From assembly GCA_963667875.2 (NCBI GenBank), contig CAXXGC010000013.1, positions 434,001 through 498,000 of the forward strand: 64,000 bases of DNA, written 5' to 3'. The DNA comes from JAEXOD01 sp963667875 (GTDB lineage Bacteria; Bacteroidota; Ignavibacteria; Ignavibacteriales; Melioribacteraceae). Made by a program: the position numbers and the translations under genes. Positions 17,544-27,689 of the stretch are shown here, piece after piece (position 1 is the first letter of the stretch; each line of letters begins with the position of its first letter). Under the pieces are notes generated by a model. That model did no database searches. It had not been told where the DNA came from and saw only the letters and a list, made by a program, of their open reading frames with translations.

Positions 17544-19229
17544 TTAATATCCAACAGCTTTTCCGTAACCGCGAGGATCACTTGCTCCCCAAAATAATTT
17601 ATTTTCCGAATCATAAATAATACCTTCCGCTCTGCCTAATTCGGTCTTTTTACCAAAAATATATCCCTGTTTTACCAAAGCATCATAAACGTCCTTTACG
17701 GGAGAATAATTTTCGCTGACAATTTCGTCAGGATACCATTGATGGTGTATTCGCGGAGCATCTATTGCTTCCTGAATATCCATATTAAAATCTATACAAT
17801 TTAATATCACTTGTAAAACAACTGTAATAATTGTAGAACCACCTGGCGAACCAATTACAACCCATGGTTTGTTATCTTTTAATATAATTGTCGGTGACAT
17901 TGCACTTAACATCCTTTTACCCGGTTGAATTGAATTTGCTTCACTTCCAAGTAATCCAAAATGATTTGGTGCGCCTTCTTTTGCACTAAAATCATCCATC
18001 TCGTTATTCATTAAAAAACCCGCACCATCAACAACAATTTTATTTCCAAAAGAAGTATTTATTGTAGTTGTTACACTTACTGCCATACCGCTTTTATCCA
18101 TAACACTATAATGTGTTGTTTCTTTACTTTCTTTATCATCATATATACCGGGCAAAATATCTTTAGAAGGAACAACCACATCCGTAATTTTATCACTTAT
18201 ACTTTTTGCATATTCCTTTGATATTAACCAATCCTGCGGAACCGGATAAAAATCCGCATCTCCTAAATGTTTTGATCTATCCGCAAATACATATTTTAAT
18301 GTTTCTACTAATTTATGATAATAACTGCTGCTTCCCCACATATCGGGCTTAATATCTAAATTTTCCAAAATATTTAAGGCTTGAATTATTGCAATACCAC
18401 CTGAAGAAGGAGGTCCCATGGTTATTAATTTATAACCTTTGTAATTTCCCAAAACCGGTTTTCTTTCAACAGGATTATAATTTTCCAAATCCTTCAAAGT
18501 AATGTATCCGTTAAGTACATCGGATTGTTTTACAATTAAATCAGCAACTTTCCCTTTATAAAAACCATCCCGACCTTTTAATTTAATTTCTTTTAATGTT
18601 GAAGCAAGATCTTTTTGGACCAATAAATAATCTTCCGGTACTTTTTCGCCATCAATGGTAAAAACTTTTTTTGATGATGGATATTTATTAAAAGTTTCGT
18701 TATAACTATTAATTGAATTTGCCATACGATAACCAACAACAAAGCCATTTTCAGCTAAGTCTATTGCCGGTTGAATAACTTCAGCAAGACTTAGTTTTCC
18801 GTATTTTTCTAATGCATAAATTAATCCGGCAACAGCACCCGGTACGCCTGAGGATGTCATACCGCTTTGACTTAATTCCGGCACAAAATTTCCGTTTTTA
18901 TCTAAAAATACATCTTTATGCGTACTAAAAGGTGCTTTTTCTCTAAAATCAATAGTTGTAGATTCACCATTTGGTAAATAGATTACAAAAAAGCCGCCGC
19001 CGCCAATATTTCCTGCAGCCGGATAGGTTACCGCTAAGGCAAATCCAACTCCAACAGCGGCATCAACAGCATTTCCCCCTTTTTGCATAATTTCAACACC
19101 TACTTTTGATGCTAACTCGGAAGCTGAAACAACCATTCCATTTTTTCCTCTTACTGGATCGGTTGAAGCACAAAATAACAAAGTTGGAATTAAAATAAAA
19201 CAAACAATTAACCTAAAACATCTTAACAT
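17544..19229 (-). CDS. ggt: Gamma-glutamyltransferase
   Basis: A 561-residue periplasmic N-terminal nucleophile hydrolase that cleaves gamma-glutamyl bonds such as in glutathione. Self-processing should occur before the threonine of ETTHYSVMDKSG (about residue 375), giving large and small subunits. Other family segments are GGNAVDAAVGVGFALAVTYP, GGGGFFVIYLPNG, TIDFREKAP, and the late GSPGGSTIITVV. I chose ATG 19229 because GGAG lies about 9 bases upstream and it begins a clean signal peptide (MLRCFRLIVCFILIPTLLFC); two earlier in-frame ATGs exist at 19244 and 19238. Confidence 0.95.
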   Translation of the reverse strand: MLRCFRLIVCFILIPTLLFCASTDPVRGKNGMVVSASELASKVGVEIMQKGGNAVDAAVGVGFALAVTYPAAGNIGGGGFFVIYLPNGESTTIDFREKAPFSTHKDVFLDKNGNFVPELSQSGMTSSGVPGAVAGLIYALEKYGKLSLAEVIQPAIDLAENGFVVGYRMANSINSYNETFNKYPSSKKVFTIDGEKVPEDYLLVQKDLASTLKEIKLKGRDGFYKGKVADLIVKQSDVLNGYITLKDLENYNPVERKPVLGNYKGYKLITMGPPSSGGIAIIQALNILENLDIKPDMWGSSSYYHKLVETLKYVFADRSKHLGDADFYPVPQDWLISKEYAKSISDKITDVVVPSKDILPGIYDDKESKETTHYSVMDKSGMAVSVTTTINTSFGNKIVVDGAGFLMNNEMDDFSAKEGAPNHFGLLGSEANSIQPGKRMLSAMSPTIILKDNKPWVVIGSPGGSTIITVVLQVILNCIDFNMDIQEAIDAPRIHHQWYPDEIVSENYSPVKDVYDALVKQGYIFGKKTELGRAEGIIYDSENKLFWGASDPRGYGKAVGY

Positions 19230-19313
19230 ATAAATCATCTCCATTTAACTGTTCATATAACACTATTATCATTTAATTCAAGTTATCACTTGCTGTAAAA
19301 TCACATAAACCAA

Positions 19314-20216
19314 TTAAAATGCATTTACATTAACACCATCACCATTTAACTGCTCATTTAGTACTTTAATTAATGCATTTAATTTATCAATTGTATCAAC
19401 TAATTTATAATATATATTTTCATCGTATAATAATTTGCCCACATTATTTTTTTTGTTTTTAGTTTCTTCTGCAAGCTTATCAAATTTAACTATTAAGGAA
19501 TCCGAACTTTTTAGCAGAGTATTTAGATTATTTAAAGTTAATTTTACTTGAGGTTCACTATTATCAATAAATGTATTTGCTTTTGTAACAAACGTATTAC
19601 CATTTTTAAGTAGTGAATTAATTTCTGTTTTATTTTCATCTACTAAAACGTTAACCTTTGAAATTAAATCATGCATAGATTTGATAGTCGACTTGATATC
19701 ACCTTTCATATCTTCGTCTGTCAAGTACGAGTTAATTGAATTAAGAGAAACCTTAACATCCTTAATTATAGACACTAATTCATCTTGAACAGACCCCAAT
19801 ACAGCCATAGTAGTTGAAATATCACCAGCAAATTTACCGGTTTGAACTTCTTTAAAATTAATTGGCTCATTTGAAACACCGGGATTAACTTCAACTTTTT
19901 TACCGCCCATTAAATCCAACATCATTACGGAAAATGAGGCATCTTTTCTAAGATCTAATTTTTCAGTAAAACTAACATCAACTAAAATATTATTTTTATC
20001 TAAATTAATAGCTTCAACCATTCCCTTTTTTAAACCATTAATATAAACACCATCACCAATACTTAAACCGGCAACTGAATCAAATCTAATTGTTAATACT
20101 TTTGTTTCTGTAAAATAACTTGCATTTTTTGCCCAGCCTAAAATCCATAAAAGAACAATTAAGGCTAAAAATACAGTAACACCAACTTTTAATTCAGTTT
20201 TTTTATCATCTCTCAT
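19314..20216 (-). CDS. MlaD/Mce domain lipid-transport protein
   Basis: A 300-residue protein with an N-terminal transmembrane anchor (VGVTVFLALIVLLWILGWAK), one MlaD/MCE domain (about residues 40-115, VLTIRFDSVAGLSIGDGVYI) and a long helical, probably coiled-coil, C-terminal half. Such proteins form periplasmic hexamers that carry phospholipids between membranes. The usual permease (MlaE) and ATPase (MlaF) genes are not adjacent, so they must be elsewhere if it works in a complete transporter. It follows the CorC-like gene by 4 bases. Confidence 0.88.
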   Translation of the reverse strand: MRDDKKTELKVGVTVFLALIVLLWILGWAKNASYFTETKVLTIRFDSVAGLSIGDGVYINGLKKGMVEAINLDKNNILVDVSFTEKLDLRKDASFSVMMLDLMGGKKVEVNPGVSNEPINFKEVQTGKFAGDISTTMAVLGSVQDELVSIIKDVKVSLNSINSYLTDEDMKGDIKSTIKSMHDLISKVNVLVDENKTEINSLLKNGNTFVTKANTFIDNSEPQVKLTLNNLNTLLKSSDSLIVKFDKLAEETKNKKNNVGKLLYDENIYYKLVDTIDKLNALIKVLNEQLNGDGVNVNAF

Positions 20217-20220
20217 AATA

Positions 20221-21516
20221 TTATCCGTCGTTTTGTTTTTCAGCTAATTTTTCAATTAGGACTTTATTAATTCTATTATTCTCAACTTCTTTTACAATAA
20301 AAACAATACCGGACTGCTCAAAAGTAAAACCTACTTCAGGAATGGAACCGGATTGCGTAAAAATAAAACCGGCAATTGTATCATAATCATCATTGTCGGA
20401 TGAAAAGTCAACTTCTAATAATTCTGTTAATTCATCAATTTGTACTTTACCTAAAACAAGAAATGAATTTTCCGATACTTTTGTAATCTGATTTTCTTCT
20501 TTATCATATTCATCGCGTATTTCACCAACAATCTCTTCTAAAATATCTTCAAGAGAAACCAATCCGGCTGTTCCTCCGTATTCATCCACAACTATTCCCA
20601 TATGCATATTTTTATTTTGAAATTCATGCATCAAGTCACTAATAAGTTTTGATTCCGGAATGAACATTACTTTACGGGCAATTTTTCGTAATGAAATATT
20701 ATCGCGTAAATTTGCATCACTTATATATGGAAGTAGGTCTTTTGCATAGATTACACCAACAATATTGTCTAAATTGTTTTCATATAAAGGTATTCTGCTA
20801 TGTCCCGAATTGGTAATTTGTGTAATTAATTCATCAAATGTTGTATCAGTTGCCACAGCAGCTAAATCAACCCGAGGGGTCATTACTTCGCGAACTGTAA
20901 CAGTTTTAAATGAAACAATACCATCAATTAACTCTTGTTCATCCTCTTCAATTGTCCCTTTTTCAACTCCAAGACTAGCGAGTTCGGTAAATTCACTTGA
21001 TAACATGGCAGTTGAGGATTTATCAATCTTTAATTTTGAAACAAAATATTTAATTACATCAGTCAAAGTTTTTGATATTGGGTAAACTAAAATGCTTACC
21101 CAATATAAAGGAATAGCTACAATTCGAGAAATTTGAAGCGGATATTTAGCAGCCCAAACTTTAGGAGTAATTTCGCCAAATAGCAATATTAATATTGTTA
21201 ATGAAATAATTTGTGTTATCACAGCAATCTCAACATTCCATCCGTATATTTTAGCCATCTCTAAAACAACCGAAACCGATAAAATTGACGCACCAACATT
21301 AACCAAAGTATTACCAATTAAAATTGTTACAAGCAGACGCCGAGGAAATTCTATCAATATTGAAATATAACTCCCAATAAGTTTATTCTCTTTTTTTAAT
21401 TCTTTAATCTTTTTTTGATCCAGAGAAAATAAAGCAACTTCTGAACCGGAAAAAAAACCGGATAGAATTAATAATACCAATAAAAATGCTAACTTAAAAT
21501 ACCAGCCTATTTCCAA
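20221..21516 (-). CDS. CNNM/CorC-type transporter-associated membrane protein (GldE-like)
   Basis: A 431-residue protein with an N-terminal DUF21/CNNM membrane domain of about four segments (LLVLLILSGFFSGSEVALFS onward), a central CBS pair (MTPRVDLAAVATDTTFDELI, then MGIVVDEYGGTAGLVSLEDI) and a C-terminal CorC_HlyC domain (about residues 345-425). Members are linked to Mg/Co efflux, and the Bacteroidetes branch includes the gliding-associated GldE; which role applies here is not decidable. The start is TTG with GGAG about 12 bases upstream. ssb lies 35 bases upstream. Confidence 0.9.
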   Translation of the reverse strand: MEIGWYFKLAFLLVLLILSGFFSGSEVALFSLDQKKIKELKKENKLIGSYISILIEFPRRLLVTILIGNTLVNVGASILSVSVVLEMAKIYGWNVEIAVITQIISLTILILLFGEITPKVWAAKYPLQISRIVAIPLYWVSILVYPISKTLTDVIKYFVSKLKIDKSSTAMLSSEFTELASLGVEKGTIEEDEQELIDGIVSFKTVTVREVMTPRVDLAAVATDTTFDELITQITNSGHSRIPLYENNLDNIVGVIYAKDLLPYISDANLRDNISLRKIARKVMFIPESKLISDLMHEFQNKNMHMGIVVDEYGGTAGLVSLEDILEEIVGEIRDEYDKEENQITKVSENSFLVLGKVQIDELTELLEVDFSSDNDDYDTIAGFIFTQSGSIPEVGFTFEQSGIVFIVKEVENNRINKVLIEKLAEKQNDG

Positions 21517-21551
21517 ATATATTTAAAAACTCCAATTATTATACATACTAA

Positions 21552-21980
21552 TTAAAACGGTAAATCACCTTCGTGAGAAGTATCAATACTATTTGATTCA
21601 TGATATTCTTCAGATACACTGTGACCGCCTCTTTCTTCTCCCATTGATTCTTTTGCATCAAGAGGAATTAACTTTTCAGCAACCACTTCTGTAAAATATT
21701 TCTTTACACCTTCTTTGTCTGTGTATTCTCGTATTGATAATCTTCCTTCAACATAGAATTTTTTGCCTCTGCGTAAAGAATCTTTTAAAAATTCAGGCAG
21801 ATTATATGTTACAACATTAATCCATGTTGTTTCATTTGTCCAATTGCCGTCTTTATTTTTAAAGCTTCTGTTTGTTGCTATAGAAAAAGTAGTTACAGCT
21901 AAATTTGAGGGTGTAAAACGATGCTCTGCATCTTTACCCAAATTTCCTATTAACATTATTTTGTTCAATGAATATGCCAA
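21552..21980 (-). CDS. ssb: Single-stranded DNA-binding protein
   Basis: A 142-residue SSB that coats single-stranded DNA in replication and repair. The OB-fold runs from LNKIMLIGNLGKDAEHRFTP through TTWINVVTYN to FYVEGRLSIREYTDKEG. A short disordered linker leads to the acidic interaction tip ending EGDLPF, equivalent to the DDIPF of E. coli SSB. The start is TTG at 21980, supported by AGGTG at proper spacing. It follows the T9SS protein gene by 10 bases, so it may share that transcript or have a promoter inside the upstream gene. Confidence 0.97.
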   Translation of the reverse strand: MAYSLNKIMLIGNLGKDAEHRFTPSNLAVTTFSIATNRSFKNKDGNWTNETTWINVVTYNLPEFLKDSLRRGKKFYVEGRLSIREYTDKEGVKKYFTEVVAEKLIPLDAKESMGEERGGHSVSEEYHESNSIDTSHEGDLPF

Positions 21981-21990
21981 AAGTTCACCT

Positions 21991-24660
21991 TTATTTAATT
22001 AAACATAATTTATGAGTGTAAAATTTATTATTTATTTTGAAACTTGCAATATAAATTCCTGAAGAGAGACTATTATTTTCAAATTTGTAAGAATATTTAC
22101 CGTAATTTAACTTACCGTCAAATAAAATTTGTATTTCTTCACCTAAAATATTATATATACTGATTTTTACATCCGAAGTATTTGCAATCTGCAAAGTTAA
22201 TGTTGTAGATGCATTAAACGGATTTGGGTAACTATTGTACAATATAAATGAAGATGGATTTTGCTCATCCTCAATACCTGATTCCGTATTTTCAAAAAAA
22301 GTAACGGTGTTTCTTATTATTTTATTAAAACATGTATCATCAGCTGTTGTTTCCAAAGGAAAAGATAAATAAACAACTTTACCAATTTTTTCCGAGCTGC
22401 CAAATTTGCCTTCGTATAAAATTCCGGCCCCTTTATTATTTTCATATCGCATGGCGGCAATTGAACCATTAATTGGGTTAATAACATCAGGAAAATCTTC
22501 AACATAAGTTTGTCCAATTTTCATTCTTAAGGAATCGAATATTGTTCCTGTAACGGGAATAACTATTGTTGAACCCGAATTATCTTCTATATAATCAGCT
22601 TTAAAATAATTGGCATAAAAATCTTTTTCAGTTGTTGTTCCAAGACTTTCCAAATCATAACCAATTTCACTTCCGCACACAAATAATTTACCACCGTTTT
22701 CTAAATATAATTTAATTATATCCTGCTCTGCGGAATTAAATGATTCGTCTCCTGAACTTTCATCGCCTACAAACCAAAATACACCCTCGTAATTATTAAA
22801 ATCGGTAAATGTCCAATCCAAAGCAATATTTTTAATATTATCAAATGAAACTTTTTTTGTCTTTAATCCAAAACCATAAGCAATAGAAAATGGATCGTTT
22901 GGACCCTGAAAGCTTGCAGATCCAATATTTCTATTAAAACCGTCAACAATAAGATAATTTTTTGCTCCGGTAACATTAGATATGCCAAGAGGATTTGACC
23001 AATTTGATTCCATAACTCCTGTGCTAACATTTTTAATTGCACTAACTCTATAAAATGTTGGTTCCGAAGGAATGTTTATTTCAACATCTTTACCTGTTAA
23101 AGTAGTTTCATCTAAGGCTAAAACCCAACTTTTTCCATTGGTTGAACTATATAATCTATACCCTTTTAGAGAAGTTGTATCCGATTGCCAAACTAACTGA
23201 ACCTTATTATTCTTTTTAACACAACTTTTTAGTATTACGTTCATCTCATAAAAGTCTGATTCTATTGTATTTAATTTATTAGGTGTATAACTTCCCAAAT
23301 CGGAAATTGCATACGACCAAAATGATACGGCCCAATCACGTCCTGAAGCTTCAGCAATTCTTAAAGCACCATTTTGGGCTCTATTTACATATAATCTAAC
23401 ATGTCCGCTTTTTAATACAGCATCACCCGGTTTTATCAAAGTCCAACTTGAAAGCTGTGTTGTTATATTTGGCATATATGCAGTTGATGCATGATAACTC
23501 AACTGCCAGCATCTGCTTACAAAACCGGAACAGTCAACTCCTACCGAATATGATGAAACTCCGGCTGTATTAATATCACCAGCATACATATTTGAACTTG
23601 AAAGCCCGCTTGTAAATTGGGCTAAAGTACTAAAACCACCCCACATATAAGGTAATTTAGCATTCCATCCAACAACTAACCAACTTGGTGTTTTAACAAT
23701 ATCCCCATCAGGTGCAGTTACACCGCTTGGAGCCAAATTTTGGCTTTTACAAATATATTTATGATTAACATACATTTCAGCCGTTTTTAGTGCCATATTT
23801 CTTGTAACAACTACTTCAGTATTCATTAAATTAGCATCTGCAGCGTTATATTCATCAGTTGTAACAAAATCATTGTAATGAATATAATGATTAAATTCTT
23901 GTGGATAACTAATTTTTGAATTGGAAGGAATACTCAAACCTGAAATTTTAATTATATTAATTTTTTCTGGAGTTGAAATAAAATGGTAAAAATTGCCATC
24001 ATTATCAATCATAAACTCTTTATAAATTGTAATATACTTTAATATAGGTACTTCAATCCGATTTATTATATTACTTTTATTATCAACAATTAATAATTCT
24101 CTTTTTACTTGTACCGGAATATCATTTTCAAGCAACTCAATTATAATAAAATAGTTTCCGTTTTTATCAATACCAACTAAATCGGCATAATTAATATTAT
24201 TAAAATATTTTTCAAAATAAAAATTTTCATTTTGATTAATTACTTTTAACTCTTTATTAGGATCAACAATTACATCAATAGTAAAATTGTTATTTGAATA
24301 TCTTCCGTCTTTACCAATAAACTTTTCATCATCTTTGGAGTAATTATCTATTTTTTTTATTTCTTCATTTTGTAACGAAACCGGTTTTTTATCGGTATTT
24401 AGGTAAAAATCACCTTTATTGTTATCAACAAATGAATTTAATAATTTTTCATTTGCATATTCATAAATTTTGTTATCATTTTGATTTTTAAGATATGTTT
24501 TATTACCATCAATACAAAAATATGAAATGGAATAAATTCCTGAATTCTCAATTCTATTTTTAAAAGGGGCTTTGTTATAATTTAACTCAAAAACTTTATC
24601 AAATGTAATCTGTGCATATAACGAACAAGTTACAAACATCAACATTATTATCTTTTTCAT
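21991..24660 (-). CDS. T9SS-exported NlpC/P60-like cell-wall or peptide hydrolase
   Basis: An 889-residue secreted protein. In order it has a signal peptide; a beta-rich N-terminal region (to about residue 270); an NlpC/P60-like domain with the nucleophile in VGVDCSGFVSRCW (about residue 378) and the histidine in KSGHVRLYVN; a fibronectin type III domain (about 475-560); a domain like those on xanthan-lyase-type proteins with FVGDESSGDESFNSAEQDI and GGKLFVCGSEIGYDLE (about 565-790); and a C-terminal Por sorting domain starting SYPNPFNASTTLTLQ. It should therefore be carried across the outer membrane by the type IX system. The substrate is unknown; peptidoglycan-type peptides are plausible. 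The ATG is preceded by AAGGTAAT. Confidence 0.82.
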   Translation of the reverse strand: MKKIIMLMFVTCSLYAQITFDKVFELNYNKAPFKNRIENSGIYSISYFCIDGNKTYLKNQNDNKIYEYANEKLLNSFVDNNKGDFYLNTDKKPVSLQNEEIKKIDNYSKDDEKFIGKDGRYSNNNFTIDVIVDPNKELKVINQNENFYFEKYFNNINYADLVGIDKNGNYFIIIELLENDIPVQVKRELLIVDNKSNIINRIEVPILKYITIYKEFMIDNDGNFYHFISTPEKINIIKISGLSIPSNSKISYPQEFNHYIHYNDFVTTDEYNAADANLMNTEVVVTRNMALKTAEMYVNHKYICKSQNLAPSGVTAPDGDIVKTPSWLVVGWNAKLPYMWGGFSTLAQFTSGLSSSNMYAGDINTAGVSSYSVGVDCSGFVSRCWQLSYHASTAYMPNITTQLSSWTLIKPGDAVLKSGHVRLYVNRAQNGALRIAEASGRDWAVSFWSYAISDLGSYTPNKLNTIESDFYEMNVILKSCVKKNNKVQLVWQSDTTSLKGYRLYSSTNGKSWVLALDETTLTGKDVEINIPSEPTFYRVSAIKNVSTGVMESNWSNPLGISNVTGAKNYLIVDGFNRNIGSASFQGPNDPFSIAYGFGLKTKKVSFDNIKNIALDWTFTDFNNYEGVFWFVGDESSGDESFNSAEQDIIKLYLENGGKLFVCGSEIGYDLESLGTTTEKDFYANYFKADYIEDNSGSTIVIPVTGTIFDSLRMKIGQTYVEDFPDVINPINGSIAAMRYENNKGAGILYEGKFGSSEKIGKVVYLSFPLETTADDTCFNKIIRNTVTFFENTESGIEDEQNPSSFILYNSYPNPFNASTTLTLQIANTSDVKISIYNILGEEIQILFDGKLNYGKYSYKFENNSLSSGIYIASFKINNKFYTHKLCLIK

Positions 24661-24687
24661 ATTACCTTATATTTAAATGAGAATCGA

Positions 24688-24707
24688 AGCGGAGTTAATA
24701 CTCCGCT
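24688..24707. other. Hairpin between the two T9SS cargo genes
   Basis: AGCGGAGT, 4-base loop, ACTCCGCT: a perfect 8-bp stem. The T-run follows it on the plus strand (ATTTTTTATTT), whereas the genes run on the minus strand. As a minus-strand terminator it is therefore weak, and it may act as an RNA-stabilising or processing hairpin. Confidence 0.45.
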
Positions 24708-24712
24708 ATTTT

Positions 24713-26983
24713 TTATTTAATAAGTATCATTTTTTTACTTAAACACGAACTACCTTGAACTAAACTATAAAAATAAACTCCTGAGCCCAACTTAGAACCA
24801 TCAAAATTGATTTGATATAAATTGCCTTTTTCTGCATTTTGGTTAAAAAGTTCGGTTACTTTTTGACCTAAAGCATTATACACACTTAAGTTAGTTAATC
24901 CATTATCAGCAACTGAAAATTTAATAACAGTGCTTGGATTAAATGGATTTGGATAATTTTGGGATAATTCAAATTGAACCGGCATTGATTCTATATTTAC
25001 TTCAATACAATTACTATATTTAAATGAACCATCAAAATCAATTTGTTTTAAGCGATAATAATATTTTCCTGATAAAAGATTTTCATCAACAAATTGGTAA
25101 CTTTTTATTTCGCTTGAATTTCCGTTACCTGATATTGTTCCGATTGATGCAAAACTAATGTTGTTTGTACTTCTTTCAATTGTAAAACCATAATTGTTAA
25201 GTTCAGTAGCAGTTTTCCAATTTAATGTTACGTTTTTACCGTTATTTACCGCTGAAAACGAGATCAACTCCACCGGAATGATTAATGTACTCATGTGAAA
25301 TGGACCACCCTGTAATGTTGAAAAATTAGGGCTGAATCCCAAATTGCCTGTAACAATTGTTCCTGGAACCGTAACATCACTAAAATAAGCTGTGCTTGAT
25401 ACTATAGCAGTAAACATCTGAAGTTCATCATAATTGGTTGGATTTCCAATTTGAGTTAACGGAATTTTCATTTCCCAACCGCGTCTTACATCGTGTGTAT
25501 TATAAAATGCAAACTTTATGCTTTTATTTGTAAATATACCATCAACATCAGGACCTTCTCCAAGCGCACCGGCTTGTGTAGTAGTTCCTATATATTGTGC
25601 TGCTTTTGTATTATTTGTATATTTTACAGCGTCTATATACACTGCTGTTGAGCCTGAACCGGGATTAATAACAAAACCAAAATGTGTTTCAAAATCATTA
25701 GCAAAATTTGGATTAGTAACATCCCCAAATAAATGACCACCGGAAGGAACATTACCTAAAGGAGAACCTGCAGCCACACCAGTTCCGGCAAGTTTTGAAT
25801 TCCCTAAAAAGAGAACAATTCCATCTGAACTTGTAGTATTTAAATAACAATCGGAGGCCAAATACAAATTTTCGGAATCCATATGTGCATAAATACCATC
25901 GATATTAATATCCGGTCCAAAACCGGAATTAACATCAAGATCGGGATGATAATTTGCATAATTTTCGTTCATTCTTCCATTAATTAAAAATGGATACGAG
26001 ATTTTATAAGCACCAAGACCATTATTTGTACTTAAAACAAAAATAGTTTGTGTACCGTCTGCATTAAATCTAATGTCAACATCACCGGTTCCATTAGGAT
26101 TATTATTTTGAAACATTGAATTGGTTGATACATAAGTTAATGCTTTTTCAAAACTGTTTCCAACAATAACAACTCTTGCATTTTCGGTAGTTGCTCCATG
26201 CTGAAAAGTAGCAATATAAGGAACATCATTTACCCGATAATAAATAATTGCGTTGGAACCAGTACCAACCTGAGAACCTGGAATTGTTCCTAACAAAGTT
26301 CCATTCATATCCCATTTGGTTACGTTTTTTCCATTTCCGTTCATAACAAAACTTTGTGCATCAATTGGATAAACAGAAGGCATATTATCAATTGAGTTTG
26401 CAGGTAATGTTACAGTATTTTCAATAACAAATGTGTTTGCACCGTCAGTTGTGCCAAGAACATAAACTTTTTTGTTAGTTTGGTCAGCAAACCATATTTT
26501 TAAACTATTGTCACTTGCTTTTCCAACAACCTTAAAATTATCACCAATTCTTTTTGCAACACCGCCAAAATTATTTTCATATACAACAACAGGTGCAGTT
26601 TGTTCATCTGTCCATTTGTATATTTTAGCAATTCCTGATGCATCGGTAGTTAAATTCATAGCCAAAATAACACCGTCATCCGAAACTTCAAGATCATTTA
26701 AAGTAAAAGCACCACCACTAATTCCTGATGTATTTAAACTTCCAACTTCTGTTCCATCATCAGCATTTAATATTTTAACGCTTAAGCTGCCATTTCGGGT
26801 TACAACATAAACTCTTTCATTTCCTGCAACATTTCCATAAGCAAATCCACGTTCAGTATTTCCTGTACCCGAAAACCATGAAGGATTGTTGGTTTGTAAA
26901 AATGATTTTTCCCATACTCTTTCAATTTGTCCAAAAATCGTAATGGCAAAAAATAATAAAATAATTGTACTTTTTACTTTCAT
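24713..26983 (-). CDS. DUF4623-containing T9SS cargo protein
   Basis: A 756-residue secreted protein. A signal peptide (MKVKSTIILLFFAITIFGQ) precedes a DUF4623-like region with ERVWEKSFLQTN, RGFAYGNVAGNERVYVVTRN and DLEVSDDGVILAMNLTTDA (about residues 20-340). The middle (about 340-600) is beta-rich and contains GPDINIDGIYAHMDSENLYL, suggesting a carbohydrate-binding or sugar-sensing fold. A linker with an FnIII-like SFSAVNNGKNVTLNWKTA precedes the C-terminal sorting domain NYPNPFNPSTVIKFS. The function is unknown. Export to the cell surface by type IX secretion is the only firm inference. Confidence 0.8.
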   Translation of the reverse strand: MKVKSTIILLFFAITIFGQIERVWEKSFLQTNNPSWFSGTGNTERGFAYGNVAGNERVYVVTRNGSLSVKILNADDGTEVGSLNTSGISGGAFTLNDLEVSDDGVILAMNLTTDASGIAKIYKWTDEQTAPVVVYENNFGGVAKRIGDNFKVVGKASDNSLKIWFADQTNKKVYVLGTTDGANTFVIENTVTLPANSIDNMPSVYPIDAQSFVMNGNGKNVTKWDMNGTLLGTIPGSQVGTGSNAIIYYRVNDVPYIATFQHGATTENARVVIVGNSFEKALTYVSTNSMFQNNNPNGTGDVDIRFNADGTQTIFVLSTNNGLGAYKISYPFLINGRMNENYANYHPDLDVNSGFGPDINIDGIYAHMDSENLYLASDCYLNTTSSDGIVLFLGNSKLAGTGVAAGSPLGNVPSGGHLFGDVTNPNFANDFETHFGFVINPGSGSTAVYIDAVKYTNNTKAAQYIGTTTQAGALGEGPDVDGIFTNKSIKFAFYNTHDVRRGWEMKIPLTQIGNPTNYDELQMFTAIVSSTAYFSDVTVPGTIVTGNLGFSPNFSTLQGGPFHMSTLIIPVELISFSAVNNGKNVTLNWKTATELNNYGFTIERSTNNISFASIGTISGNGNSSEIKSYQFVDENLLSGKYYYRLKQIDFDGSFKYSNCIEVNIESMPVQFELSQNYPNPFNPSTVIKFSVADNGLTNLSVYNALGQKVTELFNQNAEKGNLYQINFDGSKLGSGVYFYSLVQGSSCLSKKMILIK

Positions 26984-27007
26984 ATTTACCTCAATATTTT
27001 TATAAGA

Positions 27008-27685
27008 TCATCTTACGAAATAAATTAATATACAAACTATTGGTATAAAAATATTATCCAAATCTTTTGGACTTATTGCTTCAACAAATGTGGTAATAAC
27101 ACAACAAAATAAAATTAAACTTAAATCAATTTTCATTTGTAATACAAACAACAATATTAAAACCCCTAAAAAACCAAAAATAAAAAAGCTCAAACTCCCT
27201 TGTAAAGATTTTTCAACAAACACTTTGTATTTTATTGTACCATATTTTTTACCAATAACAGGAGCCAAACCATCTCCCCATCCAAGAATTCCCATCGAAA
27301 TAACCGCAATTTCCTGTCTGTAAAAAAAAGTACCCATAATACACATTACAACCGTAAAATATAACGGTCCTTTTAAAAGTTCTTTTCTATCACCGGTTCT
27401 TGTCATGGTTTTTACGGCTTCATCATTTTCGTCAGCCCAAAAACCTTTTATTATTAAAAGAACCAACCAAACAAAACCGGGAAGAATATTTAGATATTTT
27501 GTCCAAACGCTATTATCAAAAAAGAGCCAAAAAACCAGCCACGATCCTGCTGCAATATGTACAATTTTACGCGAAATATCTTGGGGAAAACCCTTTTTAA
27601 CAAATTTATCCATAACAGAAACAACACCAAAAACATAAACCAAACTTAAAACAGCAATAAAAATGTTAAAAAGATGAGTATTCAT
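27008..27685 (-). CDS. Diacylglycerol/polyprenol kinase family membrane protein
   Basis: A 225-residue protein with about six or seven transmembrane segments. It carries family motifs: SRKIVHIAAGSWLVFWLFF near residue 40, DRKELLKGPLYFTVV about residue 100, and GILGWGDGLAPVIGKKYG about residue 133, the last being the CTP-binding region of DGK/SEC59/phytol-kinase-like CTP-dependent kinases. The lipid substrate (polyprenol, phytol or diacylglycerol) is not resolvable. It lies after the SPOR lipoprotein and before the DUF4623 gene with gaps of 5 and 24 bases. Confidence 0.78.
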   Translation of the reverse strand: MNTHLFNIFIAVLSLVYVFGVVSVMDKFVKKGFPQDISRKIVHIAAGSWLVFWLFFDNSVWTKYLNILPGFVWLVLLIIKGFWADENDEAVKTMTRTGDRKELLKGPLYFTVVMCIMGTFFYRQEIAVISMGILGWGDGLAPVIGKKYGTIKYKVFVEKSLQGSLSFFIFGFLGVLILLFVLQMKIDLSLILFCCVITTFVEAISPKDLDNIFIPIVCILIYFVR

Positions 27686-27689
27686 ATAA

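Noticed and set aside
26472..26810. Plus-strand ORF of 112 codons inside the DUF4623 gene
   Set aside because: It is a shadow frame of a strongly supported exported protein on the opposite strand.
27090..27638. Overlapping plus-strand ORFs rich in Lys and Pro
   Set aside because: They lie antisense to the polyprenol-kinase-like gene and mirror its hydrophobic codons; no start region or family match.
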